Assembly: GCF_004522235.1 (NCBI RefSeq)
Contig: NZ_SDLT01000057.1
Span: 1 to 32,796, forward strand
Direction of reading: 5' to 3'
Source of the DNA: Amycolatopsis nivea
Lineage (GTDB): Bacteria; Actinomycetota; Actinomycetes; Mycobacteriales; Pseudonocardiaceae
DNA: 32,796 bases
The notes under the pieces are model-generated. The model did no database searches. It was not told where the DNA came from and worked only from the letters and a program-made list of their open reading frames with translations. Shown piece by piece: positions 23,652-31,298 of this stretch (the first letter of the stretch is position 1; each line of letters opens with the position of its first letter). The position numbers were made by a program, and so were the translations under genes.

Positions 23652-26186
23652 ATGGACGTCCGGTACGAGGCTTTCTGCTTCGCCGATCCGCTGTTCTTCG
23701 ACGAACCGCGGGAATCCCCGGGCGCGGCAGGCGACCTGGCCGCGGGACTGCCGCTGCCGGGGCCCGGGTGGACGGACGAGACGCACGGGATCTGGCGGTC
23801 GCTGCGGCCGGCCGGGCGGAAACTTCCCGCCCAGGGCTGGAAAATCCACGTCTCCGCAGGTCTGGACAACGCGGCCGGCGTACTGTCCCGGGTGCACCGG
23901 TACTGTGTGGAGCATCAGGTCGCGTACAAGCATCTGCGCTCCCGGGCGACCCTGCTCAGCCGCAATTCGAAATACGCGCCCCGCGAAGGAAGCGGCAAGC
24001 TGATCACGATTTACCCGCACACCGAAGAGGCGCTCGCGACGATACTGTCCGACCTTTCCGCCGAGCTGGAAGGCGAGCACGGTGCGTATATTCTGAGCGA
24101 TCTGCGCTACCGCGAAGGTCCGCTTTACGTCCGATACGGCGGATTCGCCGAACAGTGGACCGAACACGCCGGAACGAGGGTGCTGGCAATCCGCCGTCCG
24201 GATGGCACGCTCGTGCCCGACCGGCGGGAACCGTCCTTTTCGGTGCCGGAATGGGCGCCGATTCCGTCCTGTTTGTCCGACAGCCTGGCCGCGCGCAAGA
24301 GCGGAGCCGAATTCCCGTACCGGGTGACCGGTTCCCTGCACTTTTCCAACGGCGGCGGCGTTTATCTGGCCGAACGAGGGGTCGACCGGAAGACCGTCGT
24401 GCTGAAGGAGGCCCGGCCGCACGCCGGGCTGGACCGCGACGGCGCGGACGCGGTCGCCCGGCTGAACCACGAACGCGAGGTGCTCGAACGGCTGGCGGAC
24501 GTCCCGGGCGTCCCGCGCGTGTACGAGCAGTTCACCGTGTGGGAGCACCATTACCTGGCGATGGAGCACCTGCCCGGCAGCACGCTGAGCAGCTGGCTCG
24601 CCCGGCATTACCCGCTCACCAGCGGCACCCGGGCCGAAGGCGGTCTCGAGTCCTTCCGCGATCGCGCGCTGGCGGTGCTCGCCCAGGTCGAACGGATCGT
24701 CGCGGACATCCACCGGCACGGGATCGTGTTCGCCGACCTGCACGGCAAGAACATCCTGGTGGACGAGCAGGACCGGGTGTCGCTGATCGACTTCGAACTG
24801 GCCGTCGACGCCGATTCCGGCGACCGGCCGGGGCTGGGCGCGCCCGGCTTCCGTGCTCCCGCCGACCGGCACGGTTTCGAGATCGACGAGCACGCACTGG
24901 CCGCGCTGCGGCTGTGGCTCTTCCTTCCGCTGGTGATGCTGCTGGAACTCGCGCCCGGCAAGCTGCGCGGGCTCGCCGACTTCGCGCAGCAGCGGTTCGA
25001 CCTGCCGGACGGGTACGCCGACCGCGTGGTCTCCGTGCTCGCCCCGCGCACCGACCGGCCCGCGACCCACACCGCGCTGGACGAGCCGCGGCCGGACTGG
25101 TCGCTGGTCCGCAAGCAGATCGCGGAAGCCATCCTCGCGAGTGCCACGCCAGACCGGACCGACCGGCTGTTCCCCGGCGACATCGAGCAGTTCCGCTCCG
25201 GCGGCGCGGGCTTCGGCGTCGGCGCCGCGGGCGTGCTGCACTCGCTGCACGTCGCCGGAGCAGGCCGTTTTCCGGAGTACGAACAGTGGCTGCTGGCGGC
25301 CGCCCGGCGGCAACCGCCCTCGCGGCCCGGGTTCTTCGACGGCAGCCACGGCATCGCGTACGTCCTCGAGGAATTCGGCTACACGGCAGAAGCCGACGAA
25401 CTGCTCGCCGCGTCGCAGTCGCTGGTCAACCAGACCACCGACCACGGCCTGGAAAGCGGGCTCGCCGGGATCGGCCTCACCCGCCTGCACTTCGCGACGA
25501 CCCGCGGCGACAACGAATTCGGCCGCCAAGCGCTGGACATCGCCCTCAAGCTCGCGACCGCGTTCGAGACCGCCGACCCGCCCGGCCGCTTCGCCAGGGC
25601 CGGACTGCTCAGCGGCTGGTCCGGGCCCGCGCTGCTGTTCCTGCGCCTGTACGAGCACACCGGCGAACCGTCGTGGCTCACGCTTGCCGACCGCGTGCTG
25701 GCCCGCGACCTGGAGGAATGCACTGCCGCGTCCGACGGATCGCTGCAAGTCCGCGACGGCACCCTGCGCCTGCTCCCCTACGCCGCGATCGGGAGCGCCG
25801 GAATCCTGCTGGTCGCCGAACAGGTCGCCCGGAGCCTGCCGGACTCGGCCGCCGCCGAGAGCCTGCCCGGGCTGCGGGCCGCGTGCCGCGGGGAGTTCGT
25901 GATCCACCCGGGCCTGCTCTACGGCCGGTGCGGGCTCGCCGCCGCGCTGTCCTTCGCCGACGAGCCGGACCGCGAAGCGATCGACCTGCACCTGGCGCGG
26001 CTGACGTGGCACGGCGTGCCGTACCACGGCGGGCTGGCCTTCCCCGGCAACCAGCTGCTTCGCCTGTCGACCGACGTCAGCACCGGCAGCGCGGGGGTCC
26101 TCCGCACGCTCGCCGCACTACTGGACGGCGCGGAACTGCTGCCCTTCCTGGGCTCCGCACCGTCCCCGCACACCTCCGGCCGATGA
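23652..26186 (+). CDS. ramC: Class III lanthipeptide synthetase LanKC (RamC-like)
   Basis: 844 residues, normal for RamC/LabKC. Three domains appear in order. About 1-225 is the phosphoserine/threonine lyase (VAYKHLRSRATLLSRNSKYAPREGSGK). About 230-515 is a Ser/Thr kinase-like domain with lysine K252 (VVLKEARP), catalytic HGIVFADLHGKNIL (D362) and LIDFELA in place of DFG. About 520-840 is a LanC-like cyclase ending GNQLLRLSTDVSTGSAGVLRTL. The zinc-binding WC and CHG motifs of class II/IV cyclases are absent, marking class III. The enzyme phosphorylates serines and threonines of the precursor peptide, eliminates phosphate and forms lanthionine or labionin rings. The precursor gene follows after 32 bases. 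The start at 23652 fits the family N terminus. Confidence 0.92.
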   Translation: MDVRYEAFCFADPLFFDEPRESPGAAGDLAAGLPLPGPGWTDETHGIWRSLRPAGRKLPAQGWKIHVSAGLDNAAGVLSRVHRYCVEHQVAYKHLRSRATLLSRNSKYAPREGSGKLITIYPHTEEALATILSDLSAELEGEHGAYILSDLRYREGPLYVRYGGFAEQWTEHAGTRVLAIRRPDGTLVPDRREPSFSVPEWAPIPSCLSDSLAARKSGAEFPYRVTGSLHFSNGGGVYLAERGVDRKTVVLKEARPHAGLDRDGADAVARLNHEREVLERLADVPGVPRVYEQFTVWEHHYLAMEHLPGSTLSSWLARHYPLTSGTRAEGGLESFRDRALAVLAQVERIVADIHRHGIVFADLHGKNILVDEQDRVSLIDFELAVDADSGDRPGLGAPGFRAPADRHGFEIDEHALAALRLWLFLPLVMLLELAPGKLRGLADFAQQRFDLPDGYADRVVSVLAPRTDRPATHTALDEPRPDWSLVRKQIAEAILASATPDRTDRLFPGDIEQFRSGGAGFGVGAAGVLHSLHVAGAGRFPEYEQWLLAAARRQPPSRPGFFDGSHGIAYVLEEFGYTAEADELLAASQSLVNQTTDHGLESGLAGIGLTRLHFATTRGDNEFGRQALDIALKLATAFETADPPGRFARAGLLSGWSGPALLFLRLYEHTGEPSWLTLADRVLARDLEECTAASDGSLQVRDGTLRLLPYAAIGSAGILLVAEQVARSLPDSAAAESLPGLRAACRGEFVIHPGLLYGRCGLAAALSFADEPDREAIDLHLARLTWHGVPYHGGLAFPGNQLLRLSTDVSTGSAGVLRTLAALLDGAELLPFLGSAPSPHTSGR

Positions 26187-26218
26187 GCGCCGGCGGACCC
26201 CGAGAGAAGGGAACACCC

Positions 26219-26353
26219 ATGGAACACGTCCTGGAGCTGCAGGCGTTGGAGGCCCCCGAAGCCCTCGAAGGCCAGGGACTGGACCACCACGGCCACAGCC
26301 ACTACAGCGCATGGTGCGGCGAGAGCACGCTCAGCCTGCTTCTCTGCTACTGA
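26219..26353 (+). CDS. ramS: SapB-like class III lanthipeptide precursor (RamS-like)
   Basis: 44 residues with a GAAGGG ribosome binding site. The leader opens MEHVLELQALEAPEALEG, with the L-E-L-Q box that class III synthetases recognise. The core region has two S-x2-S-xn-C motifs: S27-x2-S30-x2-C33 and S36-x2-S39-x3-C43. The segment CGESTLSLLLCY mirrors the end of SapB (CGDSSLSITTCN, from memory), with the same spacing of Ser/Thr and Cys. The mature product is probably an amphiphilic two-ring morphogenetic peptide that lowers surface tension during aerial growth. A histidine-rich stretch HHGHSHY precedes the first ring motif and is unusual. The cleavage site is not evident. Confidence 0.9.
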   Translation: MEHVLELQALEAPEALEGQGLDHHGHSHYSAWCGESTLSLLLCY

Positions 26354-26364
26354 CCGCGCGGGCA

Positions 26365-26403
26365 GGGCGGGAACGGCGCAGGACAAGTGCGCCGTTCCCG
26401 CCC
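26365..26403. terminator. Perfect 16-bp hairpin after the precursor gene
   Basis: GGGCGGGAACGGCGCA (26365-26380) pairs perfectly with TGCGCCGTTCCCGCCC (26388-26403) with a 7-base loop, 11 bases after the precursor stop. Such a partial terminator commonly keeps precursor mRNA abundant relative to downstream transporter mRNA and protects its 3' end. Confidence 0.8.
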
Positions 26404-26441
26404 CGTTCATTCTGCACTGACTGCCTCGCGGCGGTCGCGGC

Positions 26442-26533
26442 GAGGCAGGTGCCGGGGATCGACGGGCGCGGCCAGGCAGCCGCCGGGGTCGACGGGCGCG
26501 ACGAGGCAGCCGCCGGGGATCGACGGGCGCGAC
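26442..26533. repeat. Tandem repeat, 30-31-bp unit, three copies
   Basis: Units 26442-26472, 26473-26502 and 26503-26533 share AGGCAGCCGCCGGGG(A)T and CGACGGGCGCG, differing by a few bases. They lie in non-coding DNA upstream of the first transporter gene. Unit lengths of 31, 30 and 31 do not keep a reading frame. Confidence 0.8.
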
Positions 26534-26653
26534 GAAGCTTCCGGCGCGTTCGGTTGTCGTCCAGTCCTCGCCTTCCGCCGACGCCACGCTCGCTGTCTGC
26601 GCCGACGCCGCCCGCTGATCTCAACTCGCCGACCACCACGCGAAGGGAGCGAC

Positions 26654-28306
26654 ATGGCCGGAGCCGCCGATCGCCTCCTGACCTCGGTCGCCCGCCTGGA
26701 CCGTCCCCGGCTCGCCGCGCTGATCGTGGCGTCGCTGATCTCCGCCGGCGCCGGACTGCTGCTGCCCGGCGCCCTCGCCGCCGCCACCGACGCGGTGCTC
26801 AGCGGCCGAAGCAGCACCGGCGCGGTGGTGTGGCTGCTCGCCGTAGGCGCGGCGGAGATCGCCGCGGATGCCGTCATCGTGGTCCTTCCCGCCCGCCTGA
26901 CCAGCAACGCAAGCGCTTGGCTGCGCCGCCGGGTAACCGACCGCGTGCTCGCCTTAGGCACCGGTTCACCGTTCGCCCCTGGCGACGCGGTCAGCCGGGT
27001 GAGCGGCGATTGCGCCGCCGCCGGAGGCATCGCCGCGGTCGTGGTGCAGCTGGCCGCGACCGGGCTCATGTCCTCCGGCGCGATAGTCCTGCTCGCGCTC
27101 TTGGACTGGCGGCTCGCCCTGGTCTTCCTGGGCAGCCTGCCCTTCGCCTTGCTGCTGGCGCGATCGCACCTGCGCGGAACGGCGAAGGATGTGCTTGCCT
27201 ACCAACGGGTTTCCGGGGAACTGTCCGCCCGGCTGCTCGACGCCGTCGCCGGCCTGCGGACGATCGCCGCGTCCGGCACCGCCGACGCCGAAGCCGCCCG
27301 GGTGCTGCGTCCCCTGCCGCGGCTGAACCTCGCCGGCCAGGGCATGTGGCGCACCCAAGCGCGGATGGTGTGGCGAGCCGGTCTCCTGCTCCCCACGGTG
27401 GAAATCGTCACCCTCGCCGCCGCCGGTTTCGTTGTCCTGGACGGACGCTTGAGCGCCGGAGACGTCCTCGCCGCCCTCGGCTACGTCGCGCTCGGTCTGG
27501 GCCTGGTCACGCAAATCCCGTTGCTCACCACCCTTTCCCGGATCCGCTCGGCCGCGCTCCGGATCACCGAAGTCCTCGACACCGGACCCCCTGCTCGCGG
27601 CGCTCTCGGACTGCTGCCCGGAAACGGCACCCTGGAACTCCGCAGCGCGACCGTGCATGGCGCACTCGCCGACGTCGACCTCACCATCCCCGGTGGTTGT
27701 TTCGCCGCGATAGTAGGAAGTTCCGGTTCAGGAAAGTCCACTGTGGTCTCTCTGCTGGCCGGTCTTCGCCGCCCCGACGCCGGACAAGTGCTGCTAGACG
27801 GCCGCGACCTCGCCGTACTGCGTCCAGAGGAGCTTCGAGCCGTCGTCGGGTATGCCGCCGCCGAACCCGCGCTGCTCGGCACCACTGTCGCCGATGCTGT
27901 CGCTTATGGCTCGTGGGCGAGCGTCCCGGCGGTCGATGCGGCTTGCCGGACTGCCCGCATTCACGACATCCTCGTGCGCTTGCCGCAAGGTTACGAGACT
28001 CCGCTAGCCGAAACTCCACTGTCCGGCGGGGAAAGCGCCCGGGTGGGCCTCGCGCGGGCGCTCGCGCGGAACCCGCGGGTGCTCCTGCTCGACGACGCCA
28101 CCGCCAGCCTGGACACGATCACCGAACGCGCCGTGACGGCGGAGTTGGGCCGCCGGACGAGGGTAGTCGTGACACACCGGGCCGCGATGGCCGCGCGGGC
28201 AGATGTGGTGGTGTGGCTGGCGGCAGGGCAGGTCCGGGCGGTTGGGCCGCACGCGCGGTTGTGGCAGATGCCGGGGTACCGCGCGGTGTTCACGGAGGAG
28301 ACGTGA
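26654..28306 (+). CDS. ramA: ABC transporter half-molecule, RamA-like exporter
   Basis: 550 residues: about six membrane helices (20-320) fused to an ATPase domain (about 330-545). Walker A is GSSGSGKST (355-363), the signature LSGGE (456-460) is canonical, and Walker B is VLLLDDATASLD, where the catalytic glutamate is Asp481. The Q-loop region reads VVGYAAAEPALL, without the usual glutamine. The H-loop THRA is intact. It should pair with the second half-transporter to export the SapB-like peptide. An open frame extends upstream through the spacer repeats but lacks a start signal; the ATG at 26654 has a GAAGGGAG site. The stop overlaps the next ORF (GTGA, 28303-28306). Confidence 0.9.
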   Translation: MAGAADRLLTSVARLDRPRLAALIVASLISAGAGLLLPGALAAATDAVLSGRSSTGAVVWLLAVGAAEIAADAVIVVLPARLTSNASAWLRRRVTDRVLALGTGSPFAPGDAVSRVSGDCAAAGGIAAVVVQLAATGLMSSGAIVLLALLDWRLALVFLGSLPFALLLARSHLRGTAKDVLAYQRVSGELSARLLDAVAGLRTIAASGTADAEAARVLRPLPRLNLAGQGMWRTQARMVWRAGLLLPTVEIVTLAAAGFVVLDGRLSAGDVLAALGYVALGLGLVTQIPLLTTLSRIRSAALRITEVLDTGPPARGALGLLPGNGTLELRSATVHGALADVDLTIPGGCFAAIVGSSGSGKSTVVSLLAGLRRPDAGQVLLDGRDLAVLRPEELRAVVGYAAAEPALLGTTVADAVAYGSWASVPAVDAACRTARIHDILVRLPQGYETPLAETPLSGGESARVGLARALARNPRVLLLDDATASLDTITERAVTAELGRRTRVVVTHRAAMAARADVVVWLAAGQVRAVGPHARLWQMPGYRAVFTEET

Positions 28307-28851
28307 GCAGGGTGCGGTGGCGGAACGCCCACGGCGCGACCGCGAATGGCGGACCGCTGCGCATCGCTCCCCCAGGACGATCCGTGCCCGCGACACTGAC
28401 CGCGTCCACGCTGCTGCGGGGCGCTTCAGGAGCGAGCCCCGCGCAGCCAAGCCACGCACGCAACCACACCGCGCCGTCGCAGCACACACCCAAAACGAAC
28501 CCCGCGCGACAGCGCACCGACCTCACCGCGCAACCCACTCACGCACGCCACCGCACCACGTCGGCGCTGCCGCACCACACCCCACAACCAACCCCCACGC
28601 GACCACGCACCGACCTCACCGCGCAACCCACTCACGCACGCCACCGCACCACGCCGCTGCACCGCACTCCAGAAACGAACCCCGCGCCACGGCGCACCGA
28701 CCTCACCGCCCAACCGCCCCACGCACGCGACCACACGACGTCCACGCTGCCGCACCACACCCCACAACCAACCCCCGCACCACCGCGCACCAACCCCACC
28801 GCACAACCAACCCCCGAACGCAACCGCGCCGCTCGCATGGAGCGGCCATGA
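28303..28851 (+). CDS. Low-complexity Thr/His/Pro/Arg-rich repeat ORF between the two transporter genes
   Basis: 182 codons, starting at a GTG that overlaps the RamA-like stop and ending in a TGA that overlaps the next ATG (ATGA, 28848-28851). About the last 130 residues are an imperfect repeat with units of 31, 29 and 31 residues (28501-28593, 28594-28680, 28681-28773) plus partial units at both ends. Each carries a RTDLTAQPTHARHRTT-like block. Copy-length differences are multiples of three, which favours selection for an open frame. No membrane segment, signal peptide or known domain is seen. DNA is C/A-rich on the plus strand, unlike its neighbours. It may be a translated linker keeping the transporter genes coupled, or a non-functional expansion. 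Expression is unproven. Confidence 0.5.
   Translation: MSRVRWRNAHGATANGGPLRIAPPGRSVPATLTASTLLRGASGASPAQPSHARNHTAPSQHTPKTNPARQRTDLTAQPTHARHRTTSALPHHTPQPTPTRPRTDLTAQPTHARHRTTPLHRTPETNPAPRRTDLTAQPPHARDHTTSTLPHHTPQPTPAPPRTNPTAQPTPERNRAARMERP
28501..28830. repeat. In-frame tandem repeat, 87-93-bp units
   Basis: Units 28501-28593 (93), 28594-28680 (87) and 28681-28773 (93) are followed by a partial unit to about 28830, and a partial unit at about 28450-28500 precedes them. The shared core is GCACCGACCTCACCGC(G/C)CAACC. There are no unique spacers, so it is not a CRISPR array. Confidence 0.85.
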
Positions 28852-30563
28852 GTGTCGGCCGCCTCTACTGGAGCGCCCTCGCCGGGCAATGGCGCGGCGG
28901 GCTGGTTCTCCTGGCCTGCTCTGTCCTCGAAGGACTGCCCGCGTTCTTCTCCGGGCGGCTCGTCGAACTGGCCGTCAACAGCGGGTTCGCGGCAGGCAAG
29001 CCCGGGGTCGGCCTCGGGTGGCTCGGGGTGTTCGGGCTGGCCGCGCTCGGGGGTGCGTTCGGGTCGCGGCTGGTGTGGCGGCAGCTGGGCAAGGTCGTCG
29101 AGCCGTTGCGGGACGCGCTGGTGACTGCCGTCGTGCGCGGAGTGCTGCACGATCCCGCGCCGCCGCGGAGCGGGCCGGACGCGCGCGGCGTCGCGCGGAT
29201 CACCCAGCACGTCGAGGTCGTGCGCGACGCTACCGGCGGGCTTCTCGTCCAGGCCCGCGGCATGCTCGTCACCACGGCGGCGGCGGTGGCCGGGCTGGTG
29301 ACCGTCGCGGGGTCGCTGGCGTTGCCGGTCGTGGTCCCGGTGGTGCTCGCGCTGGCCGGGTTCGCCGCGCTGCTGCCCTCGCTCGCCCGGCGGCAACGCG
29401 CGCTCACTCTGGCGGACGAAGGAACGGCAGCCGCCACGGGCTCGATCTTCGCCGGGATGCGCGACGTCGTCGCGTGCGGAGCCGAACCGGTCGCCGCGCT
29501 GACGGCCGACGACGCGGTGGACCGGCAAGCCGCGGCTGCAGTGCGGGTCGCCAGGTCAGCAGCGCTCCGGTCGGTGATCGTGGCGCTCGGCGGGTTCGTC
29601 CCGCTGGTGCTAGCGCTCGCCCTCGCACCGGCGATGGTCGCCCGCGGCGAGCTGACCGCGGGGGCCGCGCTCGGGGCGCTCGTCTACCTCGCCACGACCT
29701 TGCAACCCGCGCTGCGCGGGCTCGCCGCCACCGCGTCGACGGTCGTCCTCCGGTTGCTCGTCGCACTGCGCCGGCTCGCCGAAACCACCGCACCGCCCGA
29801 AAGCCGCCCGGCGACCGAAAGCCCCGCCGGACTCGGGCTCGCCGTGCGCGACCTGACGTTCCGCTGGGGCGCGGCGCCGGAACCGGTCGTCCGCGGCCTG
29901 AACCTCGACCTGCGCCCCGGCGAACACCTGGCGGTCGTCGGCCCGAGCGGCATCGGGAAATCGACCCTCGCCGCGCTGCTCACCGGCCTGCTGACCCCGC
30001 AGCACGGCGAAGTCCGGCTGGGCGGCGTGCGCGCCAGCGAACTGGCCGACCGCCCTCGGCATCTCGTGCTGGTCCCGCAGCAGGCCTACCTTTTCGCCGG
30101 AACCCTGCGCGAAAACCTGTCCCTGTTCCACCCCGAAGCCTCCGACCGCCGCCTGATCGCAGCCGCGGAAGCCGTCGGCGCCGCCCCGCTGCTGGCCCGC
30201 CTAGGCGGCCTGGACGCCGAACTCGGCCCCGGCGCGGAGGGCATTTCCGCCGGGGAGGCCCAACTCCTCGGACTGGCGAGGGCCTATGCCGCGCCTGCCG
30301 GAGTCGTCGTCCTGGACGAGGCAACGTCCACTTTGGACCCGGCAGCGGAGGTCCACGCGGAACGCGCCTTCGCCGCCCGGGGAAGCACCCTGATCGTGAT
30401 CGCGCACCGGCTGTCGTCGGCAGTCCGGGCACATCGCGTGTTGCTGATGGACGGACAGGAAACGGTGCTGGGCCGGCACGACGAGTTGCTGGCCGCATCG
30501 CCGCGGTATGCCGAGATGATGCGGGCTTGGCTGCCGGAGCGATCGCGCCTTGAAGCCAGCTGA
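28848..30563 (+). CDS. ramB: ABC transporter half-molecule, RamB-like exporter
   Basis: 571 residues: about six membrane helices (15-320), then an ATPase domain (about 335-565). Walker A is GPSGIGKST (365-373), the Q-loop VPQQAYLF is canonical, and Walker B VVLDEATSTLD has the catalytic Glu491. The signature is degenerate, ISAGE (466-470) instead of LSGGQ. With the RamA-like partner this makes a heterodimer with one good and one degenerate ATP site. The ATG at 28848 overlaps the end of the repeat ORF and has GGAG seven bases upstream. It is the last gene of the ram-type operon (order C, S, A, repeat ORF, B). No RamR-type response regulator gene follows inside the window. Confidence 0.9.
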   Translation: MSVGRLYWSALAGQWRGGLVLLACSVLEGLPAFFSGRLVELAVNSGFAAGKPGVGLGWLGVFGLAALGGAFGSRLVWRQLGKVVEPLRDALVTAVVRGVLHDPAPPRSGPDARGVARITQHVEVVRDATGGLLVQARGMLVTTAAAVAGLVTVAGSLALPVVVPVVLALAGFAALLPSLARRQRALTLADEGTAAATGSIFAGMRDVVACGAEPVAALTADDAVDRQAAAAVRVARSAALRSVIVALGGFVPLVLALALAPAMVARGELTAGAALGALVYLATTLQPALRGLAATASTVVLRLLVALRRLAETTAPPESRPATESPAGLGLAVRDLTFRWGAAPEPVVRGLNLDLRPGEHLAVVGPSGIGKSTLAALLTGLLTPQHGEVRLGGVRASELADRPRHLVLVPQQAYLFAGTLRENLSLFHPEASDRRLIAAAEAVGAAPLLARLGGLDAELGPGAEGISAGEAQLLGLARAYAAPAGVVVLDEATSTLDPAAEVHAERAFAARGSTLIVIAHRLSSAVRAHRVLLMDGQETVLGRHDELLAASPRYAEMMRAWLPERSRLEAS

Positions 30564-30719
30564 CCGGCAGGGGCCTCGTCGTGCGCACGCGCCGTCGGAC
30601 GGGAACGGCTGGAGCAGATTCCCCCGCGATCGGAGCACTCCCGTCACGTCGCCTGTTTGCCCGGATCCGCGCTGATCTGCTGTCCGCCCGGATCCGAGGC
30701 AGCCTTCCGGCGGTGCGGC

Positions 30720-31106
30720 TCAGACCTTGCGCGGCACCGAGGCGATGAGGATCCTGTTGGTGCCGTGGCCGAGGTAGATGTCCACCTTGCTGAACCCGCC
30801 GGACGGCCCGGGTTCGGTCCAGCCGAACTTCCGGTAGTCGTTCAGCGCGGACCGCGTCTGGACGTCCAGCAGCGTGCCCGCCTGACGGAACTCGAAGGTC
30901 ACCGTGGTGCTCGCGGACCCGGCGTCGTCGCGGACGTAGCCGCTGACGCCGACTGAGCGGTTGTACCAGGTCAGCGTTCCCCCAGCGGCCCCGCCGCTGA
31001 TGTGGTCGCCGAAGTCGGACGTCGGGTAGTCGGCCGCGCTCGCGGCTCCCGCTCCCCCGAGCACGGCGACCGCGGACACGGCGAGGCTGACGGCGATGCG
31101 TTTCAT
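30720..31106 (-). CDS. Small secreted protein of unknown function
   Basis: 128 residues from the ATG at 31106, with GGGGGA 6-11 bases upstream. An N-terminal signal peptide is clear: MKRIAVSLAVSAVAVLGGAGAASA, cleaved before ADYP. The mature part, about 104 residues, is rich in G, S, T and aromatic residues (GGTLTWYNRSVGVSGYVRDD, STTVTFEFRQAG, FGWTEPGPSGGFSKVDIYLG), suggesting a small beta-sandwich. It has no cysteines and no cell-wall anchor. I do not recognise the family. It is convergent with the ram-type operon and may simply be next to it. Confidence 0.8.
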   Translation of the reverse strand: MKRIAVSLAVSAVAVLGGAGAASAADYPTSDFGDHISGGAAGGTLTWYNRSVGVSGYVRDDAGSASTTVTFEFRQAGTLLDVQTRSALNDYRKFGWTEPGPSGGFSKVDIYLGHGTNRILIASVPRKV

Positions 31107-31220
31107 GATGGTCCCCCAGAGATGGTCGATGCTGGGCGGAATCGTACTGGGCCGCGGCCTGCGAGGCGGGATTATGCGTGAATTCGCGGGCCTTGCCGGG
31201 AAGGCGTCTCGGACCGCTCG

Positions 31221-31270
31221 TTGACAACCGGAGACAGTCTCCATATCTTCGGAAAGTGGAGATTGTCTCC
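31221..31270 (+). promoter_or_regulatory. Promoter with two GGAGA-n-TCTCC operators
   Basis: TTGACA (31221-31226) and TATCTT (31244-31249) have an ideal 17-base spacer. GGAGACAGTCTCC (31230-31242) fills the spacer and GGAGATTGTCTCC (31258-31270) lies just after the expected transcription start, 28 bases centre to centre. Two matching palindromes bracketing the -10 element indicate tight repression by a dimeric regulator, possibly TetR or MarR type. The regulator gene is not identified. The site precedes the gene at 31299. Confidence 0.75.
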
Positions 31271-31298
31271 AGTTTCAGGATTCCCGTGAGGTGCGGCT

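Larger units (their letters stand above)
26354..26653. other. Spacer between precursor and transporter genes
   Basis: 300 bases containing the 16-bp hairpin (26365-26403) and a 31-bp tandem repeat (26442-26533), then ordinary sequence to the GAAGGGAGCGAC ribosome binding site of the transporter. I see no further gene. Confidence 0.6.

Noticed and set aside
23652..26186. Class IV (LanL) assignment of the synthetase
   Set aside because: Zinc-binding Cys/His motifs of LanL cyclases are missing, and the GNQLLRLSTD end and SapB-like precursor fit class III.
26387..26653. N-terminal extension of the RamA-like transporter through the spacer
   Set aside because: It runs through non-triplet tandem repeats and a hairpin, is arginine-rich, and a good start with GAAGGGAG exists at 26654.
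28450..28830. Regular repeats that might be a CRISPR array
   Set aside because: Units are 87-93 bp, directly adjacent, imperfect and without unique spacers; they stay in one reading frame and no cas genes are near.
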